Source: OMPR01 sp965183835 (GTDB lineage: Bacteria > Pseudomonadota > Alphaproteobacteria > Rhodobacterales > Rhodobacteraceae). From it: 64,000 nucleotides of DNA. The stretch covers positions 1-64,000 of the forward strand of contig CBCYME010000012.1 of assembly GCA_965183835.1 (NCBI GenBank), written 5' to 3'. The position numbers and the translations under genes are program-made. The notes under the pieces were generated by a model. It did no database searches and was not told the origin of the DNA. It worked only from the letters and a program-made list of their open reading frames with translations. Positions 33,694-43,079 of this stretch are shown one piece after another; position 1 is the first letter of the stretch, and each line of letters opens with the position of its first letter.

Positions 33694-35019
33694 TCAACGG
33701 AAAGCGTACAGTTGGCCTTTTGCACCGACAACGTACAAAGTGTTGCCTGCAACGACCGGTCCGCTCGTCGCCCCATTGGGTACAGGCACCTGCGCTGTCA
33801 TGGTACCATTTTCAGGATTGAAGAAACGAATATTGCCATCACCAGAGGCAACAATCACCCGACCACCTGCCAGGATAGGACCATAATTCGCATAGCTTGC
33901 GCCCCGTTTACCGGGCTTGTCCTTGACAAAGCCGGGCAATTCCTTGGCCCAAATCACAGTCCCGTCTGAGGCATTCATCCGAACCAGCTGATTGCGGTCG
34001 CTCACTAGGAAAATACTGTCTCCAGCTGGCCAAATTGGCCCCAAAGCCCCCTCATCAGCGGTCCAAAACCGTTCGCCGGACACTGCATTCAACGCAACGG
34101 TTCGTCCAGAATGGTTGCCCACATAGACCCGTTTGCCAGAGACAACCGGGCTGCCGGTCACATCACCGATCAAAGCCGATGCACGTCCTTTACGCTGACC
34201 AGAGACCGATGATGTCCAACGCCCAAGTCCACCCTTTTTGAAGCTGGCCGAGATATCGCCGGATCCAAAAGCAAAGATTGCTAGATCAGAGGTCAAAGCA
34301 GGCGCCGGAGCCCCCAGAACATTCCCGACACTCGGGGTTCCCTGAATTTGCCAGGCAATACGGCCATCTTTGGTACGGATCGCCCAACCGGTGTCGTCGC
34401 CCGCCACCAAATAGATTAACCCATCACGGACCGTTGGCGTACCACTGCCTGTGGCATTCAGCTTTTGTTGCCAGCGTTGCTGGCCTGATTTGGCATCCAG
34501 TGCAGTTAGCAAACCGTACCCGGAGGATACGTAAAGAACACCATCAGCGTAGGCCATACCACCGCCAGTCGCCTGCCCTTCTTTTTCACCAGCTGGTACA
34601 AGGTCGGTTGACCACACGGCACCACCGCCAGATGAAATCGCGCTGACGCGGGCTGCGGAGTCCAGCGTGTAAATCAAGCCGGCCGCGACGACAGGGCTTG
34701 CCGTGATGCGTTGCCGACGTGAGTTCCCCTCACCGATATCTGCGGACCAAACCAGTTGAGGGGCGGGTCGCAAGGCAGGATGCGCAACGCGAAAGGACTC
34801 GGTCCCGAAACTCTGCGACCAGCTTTTGTTGGATGTGGGTGTCGCCAGTCGAATTGGCTTGGTCTCGGCAGGCAACCCCAGAGTCGCAGCCTCATCCGAG
34901 CCCCGGATATTCTCTCGTTCGCCGGGCAGAATGATTTCAGGTTCGCCACAGGCGCCAAGCATCAACAAAGTCGTCCCCATCAAGGCGAGGCCGCCACGCG
35001 TGAGAGAAAAATATGCCAT
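33694..35019 (-). CDS. bamB: outer-membrane assembly lipoprotein BamB
   Basis: A 441-aa lipoprotein with eight PQQ-like beta-propeller repeats (repeats such as GVLYVSSGYGLLTALDAKSG and TVIWAKELPG). The lipobox LGAC places the lipidated Cys at residue 24 from ATG 35019. BamB assists the BamA complex in folding outer-membrane proteins. A TTG at 35025 is an alternative start with no better ribosome site. It follows the TPR-protein gene by 64 bases and precedes der by 48, the classic gene order. Confidence 0.93.
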   Translation of the reverse strand: MAYFSLTRGGLALMGTTLLMLGACGEPEIILPGERENIRGSDEAATLGLPAETKPIRLATPTSNKSWSQSFGTESFRVAHPALRPAPQLVWSADIGEGNSRRQRITASPVVAAGLIYTLDSAARVSAISSGGGAVWSTDLVPAGEKEGQATGGGMAYADGVLYVSSGYGLLTALDAKSGQQRWQQKLNATGSGTPTVRDGLIYLVAGDDTGWAIRTKDGRIAWQIQGTPSVGNVLGAPAPALTSDLAIFAFGSGDISASFKKGGLGRWTSSVSGQRKGRASALIGDVTGSPVVSGKRVYVGNHSGRTVALNAVSGERFWTADEGALGPIWPAGDSIFLVSDRNQLVRMNASDGTVIWAKELPGFVKDKPGKRGASYANYGPILAGGRVIVASGDGNIRFFNPENGTMTAQVPVPNGATSGPVVAGNTLYVVGAKGQLYAFR

Positions 35020-35083
35020 ATTCAAGTCGCCTGTCTTTTTATTCTAACCGTTCTGCTAGCTCCAAGCAGCGATGCCTACTGGA

Positions 35084-35755
35084 TCACCCCTGTTGCCCCG
35101 GAAGCGCTTCGGGCGTTCCACCCAATGCCACAATCAACTGGCTGGCGCGTTGTTGCAAGTCTGCGGTCACTTCGGAGTCCTGCAAGATATTTTGCAAACG
35201 TTCCTCAGCGGCATCGGCATCCCCTTCGGAGATATCAATCAGAGCAAGCTGTTCTTCTGCAAGCAAGCGCAAAGGTGCGCCCGGCTGGGCCAAAGCTTCG
35301 AACTGTTGGCGTCGGTCATTGACTGACAGGCTGTCCCCTTGCAACGTCAGTGCCTTAAAGCTGGCAATTTGACGGTAGATCACCGGAAGATCCCCGTCCG
35401 AGGCAACCTTGTTCAGACCAGCGATCGCGGTCTCTACCTGCTCAGAGTTGGATTGCGCTGTTGCAACAAGCATCTCAACAACTGCGGCTCCACCCGGGGT
35501 TCCCGCCTGAACCTGTGACAGAGTGGAGGCACGACCTGCTGCGTCATTCTCAGCCAAAGCCGTGATGATATCATCGCCCAACTTCTGAGATTGCGCGGCT
35601 GCCTGCGATTTGCTGTACTCATTGTAGGCGGCACCCCCCACAATTGCGACAACCGCAAAGGCGCCAATCCACCCATATCGACGCAGCATCAGGAACATAC
35701 GGTCGCGCCGTACTTCTTCGGTCACCTCATCAATGAAGCTGTCGGTGTCGCTCAT
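35084..35755 (-). CDS. membrane-anchored TPR protein, YfgM-like
   Basis: A 223-aa protein with a cytoplasmic N-terminus (MSDTDSFIDEVTEEVRRDRM), one membrane helix (WIGAFAVVAIVGGAAYNEYS) and a periplasmic helical-repeat domain. This is the layout of YfgM, which links SecYEG to periplasmic chaperones. ATG 35755 begins the charged start; the longer frame to 35938 reads non-family sequence. It opens the operon ahead of bamB and der, consistent with a role in envelope protein assembly. Confidence 0.85.
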   Translation of the reverse strand: MSDTDSFIDEVTEEVRRDRMFLMLRRYGWIGAFAVVAIVGGAAYNEYSKSQAAAQSQKLGDDIITALAENDAAGRASTLSQVQAGTPGGAAVVEMLVATAQSNSEQVETAIAGLNKVASDGDLPVIYRQIASFKALTLQGDSLSVNDRRQQFEALAQPGAPLRLLAEEQLALIDISEGDADAAEERLQNILQDSEVTADLQQRASQLIVALGGTPEALPGQQG

Positions 35756-35828
35756 GGCTGCCCTCGGTTCGATACAGTTTCTTGGCCCCTCATACCGCGC
35801 CCCATGCCGCAAGCCAAGGGCTGCTAGG

Positions 35829-35842
35829 CGTTCAATTGAACG
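35829..35842. promoter_or_regulatory. 14-bp palindrome between the YfgM-like gene and the RND operon
   Basis: CGTTCAATTGAACG is perfect and lies 74 bases above the leftward start and 148 bases before the RND adaptor ATG. It could be a TetR- or MarR-type operator of the pump. No such regulator gene is near. Confidence 0.45.
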
Positions 35843-35989
35843 GCTGAGGCGTAACAGCTTAAAAAAATATTTCTGAACTGGTTGGTTTAGTATAGACATC
35901 TGACAGGTCAAACCCCATGTCACAGACCCATATGGCACTGAAATTTTCTACAAATGCCGTCTAAATAATACACTTTGGAAAGGCGCGTC

Positions 35990-37231
35990 ATGCGATTGAT
36001 CCCACTCCTTACGGCCATTTTAGTCTCTGTAGGTTTGTATTTTCTCGTGTTTGATCGGGAAACATTGCTTGCGTTTGCCAGAAGTGACGCGGCTGAGACC
36101 CCCACTGGTGCCTCTTCTGGTGAAGATGAAAGTGCCGCACCTGAGATCGCACAGAAAGATGCCATTCGCGTGGTGGTTCTGCGGTCCACGGCCCGAGAGG
36201 TCGACAATGCCGTTGTCTTGCGTGGCCAAACCAAAGCTGTGCGCCAAGTAGAAGTTCGCGCGGAAACATCCTCGACCGTGACTTCTGAACCCAAACGCAA
36301 AGGTGCGTTTGTCGAAGCGGGTGATCTGTTGTGTGAACTTGATCCCGGAACACGGTTTGCAAGCTTAGCCGAGGCAAAAGCCCGCAAGATTGAAGCCATG
36401 AGCCGCGTCCCTGAATCCCAAGCCCGTCTGGGCGAAGCCAAGGCGCGGTTGGACGAAGCCCTGATTAACAACAACGCCGCAAAGAAACTGTCAGAAGGCG
36501 GATATGGGTCTGAAACACGCCGCATCGCAAGCGAAGCTGCGGTTCGCTCTGCCGAAGCAGGTATCGCCACCGCAGAATCTGGATTGGAAGCCACCAAAGC
36601 GGGAATCGAAGCCGCCACTGCCGAAGTCGCTGCGGCGCAACGCGAAATCGACCGCATGACGATCACTGCGCCATTCCGGGGGCTTTTGGAAAGTGACACC
36701 GCTGAGTTGGGCAGTCTGATGCAGCCCGGGTCACTTTGTGGCACGATTATTCAATTGAACCCGATCAAGGTCGTTGGCTTTGTTCCGGAGACCTCGGTGA
36801 ACCGGGTTGTTGTCGGATCGCTGGCGGGTGCCGAGCTGGTAACAGGCTTGCAAGTCCAAGGGCGCGTGACTTTCCTCAGCCGCTCGGCCGATGAAACAAC
36901 CCGCACGTTTGAAGTTGAAGTAACAGTGCCGAACGACGAGTTGATTATCCGGGACGGCCAGACAGCTACAATCGCGATTTCCGCCGCCGGGGCCAAGGCG
37001 CATCAAGTGCCACAATCCGCGCTGACACTGAACAACGATGGTCAACTAGGGGTTCGTACAGTCGGCGCTAACAACATTGTGGATTTCATGCCCGTTAAAC
37101 TGCTGCGTGACGACACCAAGGGGGTCTGGTTGGATGGGTTGCCTGAAACCGTAGACGTCATTGTGATGGGGCAAGACTTCGTCACCAAGGGCGTGTCTGT
37201 CGCGCCAACCTATCGGGAGGCCAACCAATGA
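35990..37231 (+). CDS. RND efflux periplasmic adaptor subunit
   Basis: A 413-aa membrane-fusion protein linking an RND pump to an outer-membrane channel. It has an N-terminal anchor (LIPLLTAILVSVGLYFLVF), a lipoyl-type half (VRAETSSTVTSEPKRKGAFV) and its partner MTITAPFRGLLE after a long alpha-helical hairpin (about residues 120-220, AEAGIATAESGLEATKAGIE), then beta-barrel and membrane-proximal domains. ATG 35990 has GGAAAGG; the TTG at 35975 is part of the ribosome site. The stop overlaps the pump gene start by four bases. Confidence 0.92.
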   Translation: MRLIPLLTAILVSVGLYFLVFDRETLLAFARSDAAETPTGASSGEDESAAPEIAQKDAIRVVVLRSTAREVDNAVVLRGQTKAVRQVEVRAETSSTVTSEPKRKGAFVEAGDLLCELDPGTRFASLAEAKARKIEAMSRVPESQARLGEAKARLDEALINNNAAKKLSEGGYGSETRRIASEAAVRSAEAGIATAESGLEATKAGIEAATAEVAAAQREIDRMTITAPFRGLLESDTAELGSLMQPGSLCGTIIQLNPIKVVGFVPETSVNRVVVGSLAGAELVTGLQVQGRVTFLSRSADETTRTFEVEVTVPNDELIIRDGQTATIAISAAGAKAHQVPQSALTLNNDGQLGVRTVGANNIVDFMPVKLLRDDTKGVWLDGLPETVDVIVMGQDFVTKGVSVAPTYREANQ

Positions 37232-40200
37232 TTGGAATGGTCGATTGGGCCGCCGCGCGTGCGCGGATGGTCCTTGCCTTTATCTTACTGTCTCTGCTGA
37301 TCGGTGGTTTTGCCTATGTGAATCTTCCCAAAGAAGGTGAGCCGGACATTGAGATTCCAGCGCTGTTTGTATCGGTTCAGTTTCCGGGCATTTCGGCGGA
37401 AGACAGCGAAAGTTTGTTGGTCAAACCAATGGAAACCGAGCTGGCCGATCTCGATGGATTGAAAAAAATGTCCTCGACCGCGGCCGAAGGCTATGCCGGG
37501 GTCGCTTTGGAATTCGAATTCGGGTGGAATAAGACCGCCATCACGGCCGATGTGCGCGATGCGATGAACTCTGCCCAGGCTGAGTTTCCCGAAGGCGCTG
37601 AACAATACAGCCTGGCAGAGCTTAACTTTTCCGAGTTTCCAATCGTCATCGTCAATCTAACCGGGGCAGTTCCCGAACGCACCATGGCGCGCATTGCCAA
37701 AAACCTGCAGGATGATCTTGAGGCGTTGGATTCAGTGCTTGAGGCGGGCATAGCGGGCAATCGGGATGAAATGCTCGAAGTGGTGATCGACCCGCTGCGG
37801 CTCGAAGCGTACAACGTCACCGCAGTTGAGTTGATCAATGTCGTCAAAAACAACAACCAGCTGATCGCAGCGGGTGAGATTGAGTCAGACCAAGGTACAT
37901 TTTCAGTCAAAATTCCGGCCTCGTTCAAAACAGCGCAGGATGTATACGGGTTGCCGATCAAAACCAACGGCGATCGTGTCGTGACATTGGGCGAATTAGC
38001 TGAAATCAATTACACTTTTGAGGATCGCAAAGGCACTGCGCGTTTCAATGGTGAGGCGACGGTTGCCTTGCAAGTGGTCAAGCGCAAAGGGTTCAACCTG
38101 ATTGACACCGTTGATGCGGTAAAAGTCGAACTGGCCAAAGCCCAAAGTGAATGGCCACCTGAGCTGCAGGCGGCTGTAGACGTGGGCACCTCTAACGATC
38201 AGAGCCGGGTTGTCGGGTCCATGGTGAGCCAGCTTGAAGGGTCCGTCTTGACCGCCATCGCGCTGGTTATGATTGTTGTACTTGCCTCACTCGGCAGCCG
38301 CGCTGCCTTGTTGGTTGGTTTTGCAATCCCAACCTCGTTCCTGCTGTGTTTTGCCCTGCTCGCTTTGATGGGCATTTCGATCTCAAACATCGTGATGTTT
38401 GGTCTGATCCTTGCGGTTGGCATGTTGGTGGACGGCGCGATTGTGGTCGTCGAATACGCTGACAAACGCATCAAGCAGGGCGTCGGTCCCATGCACGCCT
38501 ATGTCGAGGCGGCACAGCGCATGTTCTGGCCCATCGTTAGTTCAACAGCGACAACGCTATGTGCGTTCCTGCCCATGTTGTTCTGGCCCGGCGTTCCCGG
38601 TGAATTCATGGGGATGCTGCCCGTCACCTTGATCTTTGTTCTGTCGGCTTCCCTTGTTGTGGCCCTGATTTACCTTCCCGTCATGGGCGGTGTGTCTGGC
38701 CGCATGAGCCGGGTTTTCAACAACATGTCCGAATGGCTGCGGGCGACCACACCGTGGCTCGTGCGTGCCGCTCTGGTGCCCGTCGCGTTGTTCACCATGT
38801 TTGTTGGCGCCATGCAATTGCTCAACCCCACTTACATCATGCCCGCCGAGGCAAGCGGGGGTACAATCGTTGGTGTGTTCATTTTCTTGATCGGGGCGTT
38901 CGCTGCATCGGTTACATTGGGCGCTGCCCAGTATCAGCGAAAAGAAAAGCAGGTCGAAAAGGCACAGGGGCATTCCTCGTTTGGGCATGTCATTAAGTTC
39001 ATCGTGGGCAACCCGATCATGCCCATCGTGTCGATTGCTACTGTTTTCGCTGGTGTGTTCTATGTGGTCGCCGTCCTGTTTCCCGCGAATTCTCGCGGGG
39101 TTGAATTCTTTGTTGAGAGCGAACCGGAACAGGCAACGGTCTATGTTCGCTCACGCGGGAACGTCTCGCTGACTGAAACTGACCAAATGGTTCAGCAAGT
39201 TGAAGAAGTCATCAGCGCACACCCTGCGGTCATCAACGTCTTTGCCTTTGCTGGCGAAGGGGGATTGGATACGGGCGGCCCCGGTCAGCGGGCCCCTGGT
39301 GATACCGTTGGGCAGGTTCAGTTCGAAATCATCCCTTGGGAAGATCGCCCAACGGCCCGCGAAAGCTGGTTTTTTGGAAAGCTTGAGCGCGACGTCACCG
39401 CCCCTGCGTTTGATGGGAACTTTGTGATCGATCAGTTGAACACCGAATTGGAAAAACTCCCCGGTTTCGAGGCTGAAATCGTGGCGCTTGAGCAAGGCCC
39501 CGGTTCAGGCAAACCCGTCCACCTGCGCATAAAGGGGCAGAATTGGGAGGACCTCAAAGCATCGACTAATTTGGCGCGGGCAACATTCGAAGACACGCCC
39601 GGCCTGTTCACGATCGAAGACAGCCTGCCCCTGCCCGGCATTGACTGGCAGATTGATGTCGACGTCGCCAAAGCCGGTCGCTTTGGTGCGGATGTGGCCA
39701 CCGTTGGCGCCATGGTGCAGCTGGTGACGCGCGGCATTCTATTGGACACAATGCGGGTTGATACCTCTGACGACGAGATTGAAATTCGTGTCCGCCTGCC
39801 TGACGAAGATCGGGTTCTCAGCACCTTGGATACGCTCAAGGTACGGACCCCTGACGGGCTGATCCCGCTTTCCAACTTCATCACGCGCAAGCCGGTTGAG
39901 AAGCTGGCTAAAATCAACCGCGTGGATCAAGAACGCTATTTCGATATCAAAGCTGATGTTGTTTCAGGTCTTGAAATCCTGCAACTTATCCCGCTCGATG
40001 AAGACGGAGAACCCGTTGAAAGCGGGAAACTTGATATCGGATTTGGCTACGAAGTGAGCCCCGAAGAATTTGATCAAGGCGCTGCAAGCAATGTCACCTT
40101 TCGTTCTGAACGTAGTCGGCTTGCAACTTGGCTCTTCGGGGAAGACGTTCGATACTTCAATGTGCCCGAAGTCGCATCGATCGTTTCGATCAAAGAAGTC

Positions 40201-41079
40201 TCTGATCAGCTAGAAAGTGGGAATGCTACTGTCAGGCTTGCGAGCATGACAGCAAGTGAGCGGATTGAAAAATTGACGGAATGGCTCGAAACAAAGCCGT
40301 TTGCCAATTCGCTCAGCTGGGAATGGACCGGTGATCAGGAAGAGCAGGAAGAATCTGGTGCCTTCTTGGTCCGCGCCTTTGCCGGCGCCTTGGGATTGAT
40401 GTTCATTATCCTGCTGACCCAATTCAACAGCTTCTACAACTCGGTCCTCGTGTTGTTGGCGGTGGTTCTATCGACGACAGGTGTTCTGATCGGCATGATG
40501 GTGATGCAACAACCGTTCTCGATCATCATGACCGGTACGGGGATTGTTGCCTTGGCGGGAATTGTGGTGAACAACAATATTGTTCTGATCGATACCTATC
40601 AGGAATTCAGTCAATACATGCCTCGGATCGAGGCCATCATTCGCACTGCAGAACAACGTATCCGTCCGGTTTTGTTGACAACGATCACAACAATGGCAGG
40701 TTTGACGCCGATGATGTTTGGATTGTCTCTGGATTTCTTAGGTGGTGGATATTCCATCGACAGCCCCACGGCCCTGTGGTGGAAACAGCTCGCCACAGCT
40801 GTTGTGTTTGGCTTGGGCATTGCGACGATCCTGACATTGATTGTCACGCCATCGTTCCTCGCCTTACGGGTTTGGATATCGACCTATGTCATCTGGATTG
40901 GTCGCTTGCTGGCACGAGTATCCTCTGGACGGTCGAGCCGGATTGCGCGTGACATGCGTCTGAACAAGTCAGCCAAACAGCTAAAGGCAACCGAGATTAT
41001 CTGGGACGAACCGCAAGGGTCTGGCCCAACTGATGTGTCAGCTCTACCTTCGGATGGCACGTTGAAAGCAGCTGAATAA
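37228..41079 (+). CDS. RND efflux permease with extra membrane insertion
   Basis: A 1283-aa inner-membrane proton antiporter of the AcrB/HAE1 fold, about 240 residues longer than usual. Both halves have the RND landmarks (first half GISISNIVMFGLILAVGMLV with GAIVVVE; second half TGIVALAGIVVNNNIVLIDT, RPVLLTTITTMAGLTPMMFG). Between the halves there is an unusual stretch (about residues 505-630): RMSRVFNNMSEWLRATTPW, then two added hydrophobic segments (LVRAALVPVALFTMFVGAM and GVFIFLIGAFAASVTLGAA), before the normal helix 7. This predicts 14 rather than 12 helices. No outer-membrane factor gene is adjacent. Substrates are unknown. Confidence 0.9.
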   Translation: MIGMVDWAAARARMVLAFILLSLLIGGFAYVNLPKEGEPDIEIPALFVSVQFPGISAEDSESLLVKPMETELADLDGLKKMSSTAAEGYAGVALEFEFGWNKTAITADVRDAMNSAQAEFPEGAEQYSLAELNFSEFPIVIVNLTGAVPERTMARIAKNLQDDLEALDSVLEAGIAGNRDEMLEVVIDPLRLEAYNVTAVELINVVKNNNQLIAAGEIESDQGTFSVKIPASFKTAQDVYGLPIKTNGDRVVTLGELAEINYTFEDRKGTARFNGEATVALQVVKRKGFNLIDTVDAVKVELAKAQSEWPPELQAAVDVGTSNDQSRVVGSMVSQLEGSVLTAIALVMIVVLASLGSRAALLVGFAIPTSFLLCFALLALMGISISNIVMFGLILAVGMLVDGAIVVVEYADKRIKQGVGPMHAYVEAAQRMFWPIVSSTATTLCAFLPMLFWPGVPGEFMGMLPVTLIFVLSASLVVALIYLPVMGGVSGRMSRVFNNMSEWLRATTPWLVRAALVPVALFTMFVGAMQLLNPTYIMPAEASGGTIVGVFIFLIGAFAASVTLGAAQYQRKEKQVEKAQGHSSFGHVIKFIVGNPIMPIVSIATVFAGVFYVVAVLFPANSRGVEFFVESEPEQATVYVRSRGNVSLTETDQMVQQVEEVISAHPAVINVFAFAGEGGLDTGGPGQRAPGDTVGQVQFEIIPWEDRPTARESWFFGKLERDVTAPAFDGNFVIDQLNTELEKLPGFEAEIVALEQGPGSGKPVHLRIKGQNWEDLKASTNLARATFEDTPGLFTIEDSLPLPGIDWQIDVDVAKAGRFGADVATVGAMVQLVTRGILLDTMRVDTSDDEIEIRVRLPDEDRVLSTLDTLKVRTPDGLIPLSNFITRKPVEKLAKINRVDQERYFDIKADVVSGLEILQLIPLDEDGEPVESGKLDIGFGYEVSPEEFDQGAASNVTFRSERSRLATWLFGEDVRYFNVPEVASIVSIKEVSDQLESGNATVRLASMTASERIEKLTEWLETKPFANSLSWEWTGDQEEQEESGAFLVRAFAGALGLMFIILLTQFNSFYNSVLVLLAVVLSTTGVLIGMMVMQQPFSIIMTGTGIVALAGIVVNNNIVLIDTYQEFSQYMPRIEAIIRTAEQRIRPVLLTTITTMAGLTPMMFGLSLDFLGGGYSIDSPTALWWKQLATAVVFGLGIATILTLIVTPSFLALRVWISTYVIWIGRLLARVSSGRSSRIARDMRLNKSAKQLKATEIIWDEPQGSGPTDVSALPSDGTLKAAE

Positions 41080-41101
41080 CACTTAGCCCGTCAACGTAAA
41101 G

Positions 41102-41144
41102 AAAAAGGCCCGCGGTTCTGGTTGGAACCGCAGGCCTTTTTTTT
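41102..41144. terminator. two-way terminator after the RND operon
   Basis: AAAAAGGCCCGCGGTTC (from 41102) pairs with GGAACCGCAGGCCTTTTT with one mismatch around a 5-base loop, followed by eight T. The A run lets it act leftward for the ABC exporter too. Confidence 0.93.
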
Positions 41145-41189
41145 GTAGGTCGCATTAAACGCGCTATGAACCGATCATTCGCAGCATGA

Positions 41190-43019
41190 TCAGGCGGCAT
41201 CCATGTCTGATTGCTGGCGGTTCCACAGATGAGCATATCGCCCGCTTTTGCTAAGCAGCTCATCATGGGTGCCAAGCTCGGCGATCTCACCTTTGTCCAG
41301 AACGACAATTTGATCGGCTTCGGCAATCGTGCTGAGCCGGTGCGCAATCGTCATCACTGTGCGCCCTTCGCCTGCACGGGCAAGCGCATCCTTGATCTCT
41401 TGCTCCGTGTCAGTATCCAGCGCCGAGGTTGCCTCGTCCAGCAACAGAATTGGCGGGTTCTTGAGAAGCGTACGCGCAATTCCAACGCGCTGCTTCTCTC
41501 CTCCAGACAGCTTGAGCCCACGTTCACCGACAGTGGTGTCATACCCATCCGGCAACCCCATGATGAAATCGTGGATTTGAGCCGCGCGCGCCGCGCTTTC
41601 GACATCGTCTTGCGTGGCCCCTGCCCGCCCGTAGGCGATGTTATACCGGATAGTATCGTTAAACAGGACAGTATCCTGTGGCACCACACCAATCGCATCA
41701 TGCAGGCTGGTTAACGTGACATCCCGCACGTCTTGGCCGTCGATCTTCAACGCCCCACCGGTCGCATCATAGAACCGGAACAACAAACGGCCGATCGTGG
41801 ATTTCCCAGACCCTGTCGCCCCAACGATGGCCACGGTCTGCCCCCCAGCCGCAGTCAACGACACCCCGCGCAGAATTTCACGGTCGGCATCATAGCCAAA
41901 CCGAAGATTTTCAAGCGTGATCTCGCCTTTGGTGACCGCAAGAGGCAAGGCCCCTTCTTTATCGCTCACTTCTGAGGGCTGTTCGAGCAGATCAAACATC
42001 TCGCCCATGTCCACAAGTGATTGGCGAATTTCGCGATATACAGTGCCCAGAAAATTTAGCGGCACGGTAATTTGGATCATATAGGCGTTGACCATGACAA
42101 AATCGCCAACCGTCAAATCACCAGATTGAACGCCTAATGCAGCCAGAACCATAACGCCGACAAGCCCGATGGTGATAAAGAATGACTGCCCGAAATTCAA
42201 AAACGCAAGGGAATATGATGTCTTTAGAGCGGCCTGTGCATAAGCGCGCATCGACACGTCATAGCGTTCCGCCTCTCGCTCTTCGGCACCAAAGTACTTG
42301 ACCGTTTCAAAATTCAGCAGGCTATCGATTGCCTTTTGATTTGCGTCCGTGTCCTGGTCATTCATCTCGCGACGCAGCTTTACCCGCCATTCAGTGACTG
42401 CAAAGGTGAACCAGATGTAGATCCCGATGGTGACAACCACGACGACCAGATACCAGACATCAAACAGCCACATCAGGATGACCGAAACAAGGATCAGCTC
42501 CAGTATGAGCGGCCCAATCGAAAACAGCATAAAGCGCAAAAGGAAATCTACGCCTTTAACCCCACGTTCGATAATGCGGCTCAACCCGCCGGTTTTGCGG
42601 GTGATGTGATACCGCATCGAAAGGCGGTGAATATGGCGAAAGGTCTCCAACGCAAGAGACCGCAACGCCCGCTGCCCAACCGGCGCAAACAGAACATCGC
42701 GCAGCTGTTGGAAGCCGACCGTCATCATCCGAGCCACGCCATAGGCAACGGTTAGTCCTACGGCGCCAAGAGCCAGCGGTGGAATACCTTCGTCCGCGAG
42801 ACCATCAACCGCGCCTTTGTACAAAACAGGCGTGTAAACCGCGATCAGCTTTGCCAGAACCAGCATGGCCATGGCGAAAACAACCCTGCGTTTGACCCAC
42901 AGCTGATCATCTGGCCATAGATAAGGCGCCACTTTGCGCAGGGTCCGCCAGCCTGATTGGCGATCATCGTTTTGTTCTTGATTTTCGTTGGATTGGGTTG
43001 GGTTGGCCAAATGTCTCAT
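41190..43019 (-). CDS. Atm1-like ABC exporter (mitochondrial/iron-sulfur transport type)
   Basis: A 609-aa half-transporter, with a membrane domain (about residues 40-340) followed by an ATPase. Atm1 features are the SMRYHITRKTGGLSRIIERG coupling segment and the DSLLNFETVKYFGAE block. The nucleotide domain has Walker A GATGSGKST, signature LSGGEKQRVGIAR, Walker B LLLDEATSALD and the IAHRLSTI switch. Alphaproteobacterial Atm1 exports glutathione polysulfide-like or Fe-S related compounds and protects from metals. It works as a homodimer. ATG 43019 is chosen; the TTG at 43037 is in the ribosome site. Monocistronic. Confidence 0.9.
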   Translation of the reverse strand: MRHLANPTQSNENQEQNDDRQSGWRTLRKVAPYLWPDDQLWVKRRVVFAMAMLVLAKLIAVYTPVLYKGAVDGLADEGIPPLALGAVGLTVAYGVARMMTVGFQQLRDVLFAPVGQRALRSLALETFRHIHRLSMRYHITRKTGGLSRIIERGVKGVDFLLRFMLFSIGPLILELILVSVILMWLFDVWYLVVVVVTIGIYIWFTFAVTEWRVKLRREMNDQDTDANQKAIDSLLNFETVKYFGAEEREAERYDVSMRAYAQAALKTSYSLAFLNFGQSFFITIGLVGVMVLAALGVQSGDLTVGDFVMVNAYMIQITVPLNFLGTVYREIRQSLVDMGEMFDLLEQPSEVSDKEGALPLAVTKGEITLENLRFGYDADREILRGVSLTAAGGQTVAIVGATGSGKSTIGRLLFRFYDATGGALKIDGQDVRDVTLTSLHDAIGVVPQDTVLFNDTIRYNIAYGRAGATQDDVESAARAAQIHDFIMGLPDGYDTTVGERGLKLSGGEKQRVGIARTLLKNPPILLLDEATSALDTDTEQEIKDALARAGEGRTVMTIAHRLSTIAEADQIVVLDKGEIAELGTHDELLSKSGRYAHLWNRQQSDMDAA

Positions 43020-43041
43020 CGCCTGCCTTGCCTGCAAACAT

Positions 43042-43072
43042 AAAAAGACCGCGCGCTCTGACAGCGCGTGGT
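43042..43072 (-). terminator. terminator after the LysM protein gene
   Basis: Leftward: ACCACGCGCT, loop GTCAG, AGCGCGCGGT, then CTTTTTA. The 10-bp stem has one wobble pair. It lies between the LysM gene stop (43080) and the Atm1 start. Confidence 0.85.
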
Positions 43073-43079
43073 GTGGAAC

